Assembly (NCBI GenBank): GCA_963814745.1
Contig: CAWFEA010000028.1
Coordinates: 8,652 to 72,651 of the forward strand
Source: CAWBRT01 sp963814745
Lineage (GTDB): Bacteria; Acidobacteriota; Terriglobia; Terriglobales; Acidobacteriaceae
Reading direction: 5' to 3'
Length of the DNA stretch: 64,000 nt
The notes below the pieces were generated by a model that was not told the origin of the DNA, searched no databases, and saw only the letters and a program-made list of their open reading frames with translations. Both the position numbers and the translations under genes were made by a program. This document shows positions 52,137-60,215 of the stretch, in pieces; positions within the stretch are counted from its first letter, which is position 1; each line of letters begins with the position of its first letter.

Positions 52137-53744
52137 GTGGCCGACATGACTGAAGCCGCCGAAGCCGCAACCGAGGACACGCCCTGCTGTCAGGTCTGGA
52201 TGTTGCCGTATACGGATACGCCCTGTGGCCGCCCCATCCATCCCGCGCCGGAACATGATGAATCCCCGGTCTGCCTGATGCACTCGCGCGACCCGCAGAA
52301 GAACGATGCATTTCAGAAGGAGTTCGACGCCATCCTGAAGCAAGCCGAAGAGCGCAATGAGATCGCCGAGTTCAGGGGGTTTGTCTTTCTCTCCACCAAC
52401 TACAGGCAGCGGGAATTCAAGGCAAAATGCTGTTTCTATTGGGCCACGTTCACGCAGGACGCCGACTTCCGTCGTGCCAGGTTCACGCAGGGCGCCGACT
52501 TCTCGTATGCCAGGTTCACGCAGGGCGCCGGCTTCTTGGGGGCCACGTTCACGCAGGACACCGACTTCCACCGTGCCACGTTCACGCAGGACGCCGACTT
52601 CTCGGGGGCCACGTTCACGCAGGACGCCAACTTTTGGGACGCCACGTTCACGCAGGACGCCGACTTCTCTGGGGCCACGTTCACGCAGAACGCCAACTTT
52701 TGGGACGCCACGTTCACGCAGGACGCCGACTTTTGGAAGGCCACGTTCACGCAGGATGCTAACTTCTCCGGCGCTGCGTTTGCAAAGGAGGCTCGCTTCG
52801 GGGGCGCGAAGTTCCTGACATCAGCCGCTTTCCGCGAAACCATTTTCCGGGGAGACGGGAAACTTGAAGGCCGCCTGAAGAAACTAGGACTGGAGCCGGA
52901 ACCCGAGACGGACGATACTCTGCCTGGGCCGGTATTTTCCCTGGCGCAGTTTTCCCATCCGGAAGCCATCGTTTTCTACAAGACATACCTTGGCCAAGCC
53001 CTTTTCCATAACTGTGATGTCTCTAGGGTGACTTTCTCCTCGGTCGAGTGGCGCAGGCGCAAGCCCGGCGGCAAATGGATGGTCCTGGAGGAAGAGATCG
53101 ACCTCAAGCGCGACATGGCATCGGCCCTGCGGCCCGGTCCGGATAATCACGACGAGCGCGATTATGGCCTGATTGCCGAGCTCTACCAGCAACTGAAAAA
53201 GAACTACGACGACCGCAAAGACTACTGGACCGCCGGCGACTTCCACTATGGCGAGATGGAGATGAAGCGCCTGCACAGCCGCCGCAAGCATCCGTGCCTG
53301 CGCTGGCTGCACCGCAAGCTTGGCCTGGTCGCCTGGTACAAGTACGCCAGCGCCTACGGAGAAAGCTACCTCCGTCCTTTGCCGTGGCTGGCGGGAGTTC
53401 TCGTTCTCTTTGCGCTGCTTTATCCGCTGGCAGGGCTCACCCCGGCCCCCAGTCCGCCGCCGTCAGCCACACCGCAAGCGTCCGCGCCTGCACCGCCAGT
53501 CGAGCTCAGTTACCGGCAATTCGACAAGTTCGTGCAGGCTCACCCCGGACCGGAGTGGTTCAAGTGCGCGCCGTTTTTCGGGAACAGCCTGATGACCACC
53601 CTTTCGGTGGGGAGTTTGCAAAGAGAACCCAGATACGAGCCGAGTTATCCCTGGGGACGATTGCTGGCCTTGCTGCAGCTTGTGCTCACTTCCACCCTGC
53701 TGGCGTTGTTCCTGCTCGCCCTGCGCCGCCAGTTCCGGCGCTGA
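52137..53744 (+). CDS. Pentapeptide-repeat protein with C-terminal two-helix pore-like membrane domain
   Basis: A 535-residue protein. N terminus: a Cys/His-rich segment (CGRPIH...CLMHSRDP) that may bind zinc. Residues about 100-220 hold about 11 copies of an 11-residue repeat, ATFTQDADFSG, of the Pentapeptide_3 type, forming a right-handed beta-helix. A linker region with YGLIAELYQQLKKNYDDRKDYWTAGDFHYGEMEMKRLHSR follows. The C terminus has a helix (LRPLPWLAGVLVLFALLYPLAGL), a Pro-rich loop, the pore-loop-like FFGNSLMTTLSVGSLQ and a last helix (LLALLQLVLTSTLLALFLLALRRQF), like a degenerate two-helix ion channel. GTG start at 52137. It is monocistronic. Confidence 0.88.
   Translation: MADMTEAAEAATEDTPCCQVWMLPYTDTPCGRPIHPAPEHDESPVCLMHSRDPQKNDAFQKEFDAILKQAEERNEIAEFRGFVFLSTNYRQREFKAKCCFYWATFTQDADFRRARFTQGADFSYARFTQGAGFLGATFTQDTDFHRATFTQDADFSGATFTQDANFWDATFTQDADFSGATFTQNANFWDATFTQDADFWKATFTQDANFSGAAFAKEARFGGAKFLTSAAFRETIFRGDGKLEGRLKKLGLEPEPETDDTLPGPVFSLAQFSHPEAIVFYKTYLGQALFHNCDVSRVTFSSVEWRRRKPGGKWMVLEEEIDLKRDMASALRPGPDNHDERDYGLIAELYQQLKKNYDDRKDYWTAGDFHYGEMEMKRLHSRRKHPCLRWLHRKLGLVAWYKYASAYGESYLRPLPWLAGVLVLFALLYPLAGLTPAPSPPPSATPQASAPAPPVELSYRQFDKFVQAHPGPEWFKCAPFFGNSLMTTLSVGSLQREPRYEPSYPWGRLLALLQLVLTSTLLALFLLALRRQFRR
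52442..52771 (+). repeat. 33-bp tandem repeats coding the beta-helix
   Basis: Ten consecutive 33-base units built on GCCACGTTCACGCAGGACGCCGACTT plus seven variable bases. Most units differ from one another at only a few positions, so the array expanded recently at DNA level and could vary in copy number without breaking the frame. Confidence 0.85.
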
Positions 53745-53755
53745 CGGAACGACCC

Positions 53756-54745
53756 TTACTTCTGCCGCGCCACCACGAACTGCGGAACCCACAGCAGAGC
53801 CCGCTTGAACTCGTTATCGGCAAATCCCTCCAGCTCGCGCGTCGCCGCCTGCGCGTAGCCGGCGGCCTGCGACGCGGCATACTCCAGCGACCGATAGCGG
53901 TTGAGCACCGCCAGAACGTCGGTGTGGGTCACCCCGTTAAACGCGCGTTCCTGCAACACCTTCTCGATCAACTGCCGCTCGGCGCTAACGCACCGCTCCA
54001 TGGAATGGATGACGGCCATCGTGGCCTTGCCCTCGCGCAGGTCGCTGGCTACCGGCTTGCCCAGCACCGCTTCGGAGGCGGTGAGGTCGAGCACGTCGTC
54101 GACGATCTGAAAAGCCATGCCGACGTTTCTGCCGTACGAGCTGAGCGCCCGCGATTGCGCTTCGCCGGCGCCGCCGAGTACTCCGCCCATCTCGGTGCAG
54201 GTGGCAAACAGGCACGCCGTCTTGCGGTAGATGAGATCGAGGTGCTCGTCCATGGTGATCGGCCGGCCGAGTTTTTCCATCTGCAGCAGTTCGCCTTCCA
54301 CCATCTGCTGGGTGAGCGCGATCAGCAGGTCGAGGACGCGGAAGTTGCGCTCCTGCACCGCGATCTTGAAGGCCTGCATGTAAAGCCAGTCGCCGGCCAG
54401 CACGCACTTGGAATTGCCCCATCGCGTATTGGCCGAGGGACGCCCGCGGCGGGTCCGCGCCTCGTCGATGATGTCGTCATGGACAAGCGTGGCGGTGTGA
54501 ATAATCTCCACCACCGCGCCCAGGCCCACCGCCCCGCTCCCACGGTATTGCATGAGCTTGGCCGCCATCAGCAGCAGGGCGGGGCGCAGGCGCTTGCCGC
54601 CGCCTTCGCGCAGATACTCGCCGATCTCGGTGATGACACCGACGCTGGAGACCGTGTCGCGGCCGAATTCCTGCTCGATCGCCGCGAGATCGTCTCTTAG
54701 CAGTTCGAAGATACCTCGCGTATTCACCGTGGCGAAGTCGTTCAA
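53756..54745 (-). CDS. Polyprenyl diphosphate synthase
   Basis: A 329-residue trans-prenyltransferase. The first Asp-rich motif is LVHDDIIDEARTRRG (DDxxD), the second FQIVDDVLDLTASE. Also present are GGKRLRPALLLMAAKL and GNSKCVLAGDWLYMQAFKI. It extends farnesyl diphosphate with isopentenyl units, probably for the quinone side chain. Starts at TTG 54745; a GTG 18 bases later is an alternative. It is followed upstream by yajQ on the same strand (27 bases). Confidence 0.93.
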   Translation of the reverse strand: MNDFATVNTRGIFELLRDDLAAIEQEFGRDTVSSVGVITEIGEYLREGGGKRLRPALLLMAAKLMQYRGSGAVGLGAVVEIIHTATLVHDDIIDEARTRRGRPSANTRWGNSKCVLAGDWLYMQAFKIAVQERNFRVLDLLIALTQQMVEGELLQMEKLGRPITMDEHLDLIYRKTACLFATCTEMGGVLGGAGEAQSRALSSYGRNVGMAFQIVDDVLDLTASEAVLGKPVASDLREGKATMAVIHSMERCVSAERQLIEKVLQERAFNGVTHTDVLAVLNRYRSLEYAASQAAGYAQAATRELEGFADNEFKRALLWVPQFVVARQK

Positions 54746-54772
54746 TAGGGGTTCCTGGTCTCGGGGTGAAGC

Positions 54773-55273
54773 TCAAAGTGAGCGATAGTTGGTGAACTGC
54801 ATGTCGATCCCGAAGTCCTCTTGCTTCAGCAGGGCGATGATCTCCTGCAGAGTGTCGCGATCGCGCCCGCTGACCCGCACAAAATCCCCCTGGATCGATG
54901 CCTGCACTTTCTTCTTTGAATCCTTGATCGCCTTCACGATCTCTCGCGCCTTCTCGATGGGGATTCCCTGCTGCAAGCTCACGCGCTGCCGCACCGTCGA
55001 GCTCGCCGCCGCCTCGATCTTGCCGTAGGAAAAAGCCTTCAGCGGGACCCCGCGCTTGACCAGCTTCGCCTGCAGAATATCGTTGACTGCCTTGATCTTA
55101 AAGTCGTCTTGCGAGGCCAGGACGAGGGCTTCCTTGCCCTCCATCGTGATCTCGGAGTGCGTGTCCTTCAAGTCGAAGCGCTGGTGAATCTCCTTTAACG
55201 CCTGCTGAATGGCGTTGGAGACTTCCTGCAGATCAACCTTGCTGACAATATCGAAAGCATTCTCGGCTGCCAT
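54773..55273 (-). CDS. YajQ family nucleotide-binding protein
   Basis: A 166-residue protein with the family start AAENAFDIVSKVDLQEVSNAIQQALKEIHQRFDLKDTHSEI and end KVQASIQGDFVRVSGRDRDTLQEIIALLKQEDFGIDMQFTNYR, full length. YajQ proteins bind nucleotides; one homologue is a cyclic di-GMP effector. I use the ATG immediately before AAENAFD; an upstream GTG would add 30 residues without homology. It is likely cotranscribed with the prenyl synthase. Confidence 0.94.
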   Translation of the reverse strand: MAAENAFDIVSKVDLQEVSNAIQQALKEIHQRFDLKDTHSEITMEGKEALVLASQDDFKIKAVNDILQAKLVKRGVPLKAFSYGKIEAAASSTVRQRVSLQQGIPIEKAREIVKAIKDSKKKVQASIQGDFVRVSGRDRDTLQEIIALLKQEDFGIDMQFTNYRSL

Positions 55274-55406
55274 GGTCCCTATCCAGTTCAGCGAAAGCCA
55301 TTTACCTCGAAGCAGCAGCCGGGCGAAAGCCCAGCGGTGAGTGACCCGAGGGACACCACTCACGGAACTGCTCTAGTGTATGACAAACCCGATCAACCGC
55401 ACAGTG

Positions 55407-56231
55407 CTATATCGCCGTGACGCTCTCTCCAGGCGGCAATAGCCCAAAGAAGCGGAAAAAGTTCTCCGCCGCCTGCCGCCCGATCTCCGCTTGCGTGCCG
55501 CCCCGTAATTCGGCAATCTGCCTGGCCACCTCGACCACGAACCCCGGCTCATTGCGCTTGCCGCGATGAGGAATCGGCGCCAGATAGGGAGAATCGGTCT
55601 CAATCAAAAACCGCTCGAGTGGCACTTTAGAGGCTGCTTGGCGAATATTCTGTGCCTTCGGATAAGTGATATTGCCGGCAAAGCTGAGCATGAACCCCAT
55701 ATCAAGCGCCGCGCCGGCATGTTCCGCTTGCCCGGTAAAGCAGTGCAGGATTCCGCCCAGCCCGCGTCCCTGCCAATGCTGCCGCAACAGTTGCAGCAGA
55801 TCGTCCCAGGCGTTCTGGCTGTTGTCGGAGGGACGGCAGTGAATGATAATCGGCTTTTTAGCCGTGGCCGCCAGCTCCATCTGCTCCACCAGAACCCGCC
55901 GTTGCACCTCGCGTGGAGAGTGGTCGTAGTGATAGTCGAGCCCGATTTCGCCCCAGGCAATGACCCGGGGATGCCGGGCAAGAACCAGCATTTTTTCGTA
56001 GGCGTCGCGGTCCGCCAGACGCGCCTCATGCGGATGCACGCCGATCGTCGCCCATATCCAATCGTGCCGCTCGGCATAGGGAATGGCGCACGCGACCTCG
56101 GCCGGGCCGTCGCCATTGCCAATGGCGAGCATCGCGCACAGACCGGCCGCGCGCGCCCGAGCCAGCATTTCCTCCCGGTCGCGGTCGAACCCGCCGCGGC
56201 CCTCGATATGGGCGTGAGAATCTACGTACAA
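55407..56231 (-). CDS. TatD family metal-dependent hydrolase/DNase
   Basis: A 274-residue TIM-barrel hydrolase. The metal motif is VDSHAHIEGRGGF. Other blocks are IGVHPHEARLAD, AWGEIGLDYHYDHSPREVQRRVLVEQMELA, KKPIIIHCR, GGILHCFTGQAEHA and the final FLIETDSPYLAPIPHRGKRNEP. The start is TTG at 56231. It follows metG on the same strand (29 bases apart), the usual metG-tatD arrangement. Confidence 0.94.
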   Translation of the reverse strand: MYVDSHAHIEGRGGFDRDREEMLARARAAGLCAMLAIGNGDGPAEVACAIPYAERHDWIWATIGVHPHEARLADRDAYEKMLVLARHPRVIAWGEIGLDYHYDHSPREVQRRVLVEQMELAATAKKPIIIHCRPSDNSQNAWDDLLQLLRQHWQGRGLGGILHCFTGQAEHAGAALDMGFMLSFAGNITYPKAQNIRQAASKVPLERFLIETDSPYLAPIPHRGKRNEPGFVVEVARQIAELRGGTQAEIGRQAAENFFRFFGLLPPGESVTAI

Positions 56232-56260
56232 ACGATGCTGTTCTCCAACCTGCGGCCGCC

Positions 56261-58308
56261 CTACTTCAGCTTGGCGCCCACCGGAACGTCTTCCAGAAAT
56301 CCGGCCAGCACCGGCGTGCCATGTTCGCCAATCGATGCCGCCAGCAGCATGCCTTTCGATTCCAGTCCCCGCAGTTTGCGCGGCGCCAGATTGGCCACGA
56401 TGACGATCTTGCGCCCCACCAGTTGCTCCGGCGTGTACGCCTTGGCAATGCCGGCCACGATCTGCCGGGTCTCGGTCCCGAGGTCGACTTCCAGCCGCAT
56501 CAGTTTATCCGTGCCCTTCACCGTCTCCGCCACTTTGACCAGCGCCACCCGAAGGTCGATCTTGACGAAGTCGTCGATGCTGATCGTGCCCGGCTCGCTG
56601 GCCGCGGTCCCGGCGGCGGGCGCTGCCGCCGGACTGGCTGGCGCTACCGCCGTTACCGGTTCCGCCGCTGCGGCTGGGGCGGGCGCCGCATTGCTGGTTG
56701 CTGTCATGGTTCTGCCTTCCGTTTCAAGCTGCTGCATGCTTTCGACCGCGCTCTTGTCGGCGCGCGGGAAAACCGCCTCCACCTTGCCGAGCCGGGTGCC
56801 GATCTTCAATTGTCCCCACTTCAGTTCATTGAGTTGAAGCTTGCGATATCGCCGAGCCCAAGCTGCGCCCAGATGCGCGCCGTCGAATCGGGCATCACCG
56901 GGTGGGCCAGCGCGGTCACGATGCGCAGGGCTTCGGCGGAGGTATAGAGAATGGTCGCCAGACGCGAGCGGCTTTCCTCATCCTGCTTTTCGGCCAGCGC
57001 CCAGGGCTCGTTCTCGACGATGTACTTGTTGACGGCGGCCACCAGGCTCCAGGCAGTCTCCAGCGCGCGCGAAAACTGGAAGGCTCAAACGATGCGTTGA
57101 AATCGGCGATCGCCTTGCTCCGCCAGATGCGCGATGGCCTCGTCGCCCGCGGTGCGCGTTCGCTGCCGGATACGGCACTTCGCCGTCGAAAGTAACGCGT
57201 GATCATCGCCAGCGTGCGGCTGGCAAGATTGCCCAGACCGTTCGCCAGGTCGGCGTTGTAGCGCTGCACCAGCGCATCGAAGCTGAACGAGCCGTCCTGT
57301 CCGAAAACGATTTCGCGCAGCAGGAAATAGCGCAGGGCGTCGGCGCCGAGCGTGTCGAGGATGGTCTCGCTGCGCACGATGTTGCCGCGCGACTTCGACA
57401 TCTTGCTCTCTTCAAACAGCAGCCAGCCGTGCGCGACGATCGGCGTCGGCAGCGGCAGATCGGCGGCCAGCAGAAACGCCGGCCAATAGACGCAGTGGAA
57501 GCGCACGATCTCCTTGCCGATCATGTGCACGTCGGCCGGCCAGTAGCGCTCGTAGAGCTTCTCCTGGCGCGGCCTCGGGAGAGCCGAAGCCGATGGCGGT
57601 GATGTAGTTGCACAGCGCGTCCAGCCAGACGTAGATGACGTGCTCGGGATCGCCCGGCACCGGAATGCCCCACTTGAAGGACGTGCGGCTGACCGAAAGA
57701 TCGCGCAGCCCGCTGCGCACGAAAGCGATCACCTCGTTGCGCCGCGTCTCCGGACGGATGAAGTCCGGGATGCTCGGCGTAGAACTTCAGCAGCGGCTCT
57801 TCCATCGCCGAGAGCTTGAAGAAATAATTCTCCTCGTGCACCGTCTCCGTCGGGCGTCCGCACTCCGGACAGGGAGCGCCGGGAGTGGCCACGTCGACGT
57901 AAAGCTCATCGAAGCACGCAGTATTGCCCGCTGTAGGAGCCCTTGTAGATGTATCCGCGCTCTTGCAGCAGCGTGAACATCGCCTGCACGCCGCGCATGT
58001 GTCGCGCGCTCGGTGGTGCGGATGAAGTCGTCGTAGGTGATCCTCATCCGGTCCCACAACGCGCGGAACTCGCCGGAAATCTCGTCGGCGAACTGCTGCG
58101 GCGACTAGCCGGCCGCCGCCGCCGAGCGCTCGATCTTCTGCCCGTGCTCGTCGGTGCCGGTGAGAAACAAGGTGTCGCGACCCATCATGCGCTGGCGCCG
58201 TGCGATGGCGTCGCACACCATGGTCGTGTACGTGTGCCCGATGTGCGGCCGCGCATTCACGTAGTAGATGGGAGTGGTGATGTAGAACTTTTTGGTCGCG
58301 TTTTCCAT
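56261..58308 (-). CDS. metG: Methionyl-tRNA synthetase, many frameshifts and one in-frame TAG
   Basis: Reading across frames gives a complete MetG of about 680 residues. HIGH is in YYVNARPHIGHTYTT, then TGTDEHGQKIER; a TAG at 58107-58105 stands where relatives have Lys, followed in frame by SPQQFADEISGEFRALWDRM. Zinc residues include CPECG. Then come SFKWGIPVPGDPEHVIYVWLDALCNYITAIGF, KEIVRFHCVYWPAFLLAADLPLP, KMSKS in FEESKMSKSRGNIV, and a C-terminal tRNA-binding domain (ISIDDFVKIDLRVALVKVAETV, GLESKGMLLAAS) after an Ala/Pro linker. At least six indels occur between 56810 and 58060. The gene is essential, so errors in the sequence are the likely cause. ATG at 58308. Confidence 0.9.
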
Positions 58309-58370
58309 CGCTCGATTCCAGCGAACCTTGCCTCGTTGGTGCTCAAAGTTTGTGACGTAACCTAGTAGGA

Positions 58371-58511
58371 TGTCATGCTGAGCGTAGCGAAGCATCCCAG
58401 GAAACTGTCCCACCTTGCGCCGCCCCTGCCTTTTCCATGAAATCCTTCGGCTGCGCCTCAACCCCACACCATGCAGGGATTCTTCGCTCCCGGTGGTCGC
58501 TCAGAATGACA
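58371..58511. repeat. TGTCAT...ATGACA element, copy 2
   Basis: A 141-base element bounded by TGTCATGCTGAGCGTAGCGAAG and CGCTCAGAATGACA, with internal AAATCCTTCGGCTGCGCCTCA. It shares its ends and core with the copy at 51940-52075 and sits between the divergently placed metG start and the larC stop. Confidence 0.7.
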
Positions 58512-58545
58512 CCGTAAACATTTATTCTATTCCCGGACCGCGCAC

Positions 58546-59955
58546 TCAGCCCTTCGGCGGCTCGGATACCGCGGCTTGATCCTGCCGCGAAAAATAACTG
58601 CGCAACGCTTCCTGCATCACCCGCTTGAGCGGCACGTTGTGAGCAGCGGCCAGACGGCGGCAATCCTCAAACTCCGGCGCGGCGTTGCAAACCGCTCCAT
58701 CGAGGCTGCCAAGCTTGACCCGGACCTCGCCCCACGGAGTCGCTGCCATCACCTGCTGCCGCTTGAGCGTAAGCCGCCGATCCTGCCGCATGCGCATGCC
58801 CAACGTGGTGGTCTCGGTAAAAATCATCTTCGACAGCCGCTCGACATCCTGGTTCCGCGCCGATACCGTCAGCAGCAGGCCGGGACGGCTCTTCTTCATC
58901 TGCACCGGCGTGGTATAGACGTCGAGCGCTCCGGCTTCCAGCAGGCGGTCAATGGCGTAGCCGAAAAGCTGCGGGTTCATGTCGTCGATGTTGGCTTCCA
59001 TGATGGTGACGCTCTCCGGCGGGCTTGCCTGCCGCTCTTCAGCGCAAGCACTCTCGCCCACGCTCAAGCGGGTGACGTTCGGCATGCCCGGCAGATCGCG
59101 CCCGCCGGCGCCGTAACCCACGGCCTCGACCGTCATCGCCGGGAAATCGCCGTAAGCCGCGGCCAGCGTCCGCACGATCGCGGCCCCGGTCGGCGTCACC
59201 AGCTCCTTCTGCACCCCGGAGGAGTACACCGGCGCATTCTTCAACAGCTCCAGGGTGGCTGGCGCGGGAACCGGCAAGGTTCCATGCGCGCACTTGACCA
59301 CGCCTCCGCCCACGTTCAGCGGCGAACATACCCAGTGCTCAACCCGCAGCGCATCGGCCCCGACCGCCGCGCACACGATATCGACAATGGCATCCGCCGA
59401 GCCCACTTCGTGGAACTCAATGGACTCCACATCCTGGTGATGAATCTTCGCTTCGGCCTCGCCAAGCGCCTCGAAAATCGCCGTGGCCGTCTGTTTGGCG
59501 GCGTCCGGAATCACGGCCTGGCGAATGATTTCGCGGATCTGTTTCAACCCGCGGTGAGGATGATGCCCATGCGGGTGAGCGTGCTCGTGCTCATCGCCGG
59601 CTTGGTGCTCGTGCGGATGCCCGCGTTCGTGCTCATGTTCGTGGGGTTGGTGCGGATGCTCATGTTCGTGGGGTTGGTGCGGATGCTCATGTTCGTGGTG
59701 CTGGTGAGCATGTTCGTGATCGGGCTGCCGCAGGAACTCTTCCCGGGGCAAATCCTTCTGGCCGTCGACCAGCACGTCCACCTTGGTCGCCGCAATCCCG
59801 CCGCGGTCCACTCCTCGGATTTCCAGCGAGGCTCCGATGTCCAGGCCGCGAACCGTCTCCCGCAGCAGCTCCGCCGGGACTCCGGCCTAAACCAGCGCGC
59901 CCAGAAACATGTCGCCGCTAATCCCGGAAAAGCAATCCAGATAGGCAATTCTCAT
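58546..59955 (-). CDS. larC: Nickel-pincer cofactor biosynthesis protein LarC, in-frame TAG at codon 23
   Basis: A 469-codon LarC protein, which inserts nickel into the pyridinium-bis-thiocarboxylate cofactor. It begins MRIAYLDCFSGISGDMFLGALV, then TAG (59889-59887), then AGVPAELLRETVRGLDIG in the same frame. Residues about 80-140 are a His-rich tract (EHPHQPHEH repeats), a likely nickel store. The rest is classical: IEFHEVGSADAIVDIVCAAV, CAHGTLPVPAPATLELLKNAPVY, ELVTPTGAAIVRTLA, EANIDDMNPQLFGYAIDRLLEAGALDVYTTPVQMKKSRPGLLL. If the TAG is real, translation might restart at the GTG at 59811. No larA or larB is visible nearby. Confidence 0.9.
59634..59700 (-). repeat. 27-bp tandem repeats coding a His-rich stretch of LarC
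   Basis: The unit CATGTTCGTGGGGTTGGTGCGGATGCT (plus strand) is repeated exactly at 59634-59660 and 59661-59687, then partly from 59688. It encodes nine residues (EHPHQPHEH), so the number of metal-binding His can change by repeat slippage. Confidence 0.75.
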
Positions 59956-60215
59956 GAGTTCCTGACTTCACCGCCCGCGTCCGGCACGAGCCGCGTACGC
60001 CGCCAAGGCGCTGGCGCCGGGAAACTTTCATCATAGGGAGTTGCGGCCTTAGGGTCAATCCACGGCGCAGGGCGGTAGCCGGTCCATAGGACATAGGGCG
60101 CCCGCAGCCCTGCCTTGAAAATGCGCGCCCCGCCGTCAGGCAGGGCTGCCGTTTATAATCGCCTTTCCGAGCCGCTAGCGCCTGCCTTGACTATCAGGGA
60201 AGAAGGGGAAGAAAT

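Noticed and set aside
52442..52771. Possible CRISPR array
   Set aside because: The 33-base units are contiguous, lie in an open reading frame and have no unique spacers; no cas genes are present.
52436..52969. Repetitive minus-strand frame (ASCVNVAPEKS repeats)
   Set aside because: It only mirrors the 33-bp repeats of the pentapeptide gene, which is read on the plus strand with conserved flanking domains.
53294..54700. 468-codon plus-strand frame opposite the prenyl synthase
   Set aside because: Antisense to an enzyme with both Asp-rich motifs; composition is typical of shadow frames.
58105..59889. Genome-wide reassignment of TAG
   Set aside because: Several genes end cleanly at TAG (gsiB, the ACT gene), and the region with internal TAG codons is also full of indels.
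58576..60036. 486-codon open frame on the plus strand opposite larC
   Set aside because: It is a mirror of larC, whose conserved motifs lie on the other strand; high G/C makes long antisense frames common.
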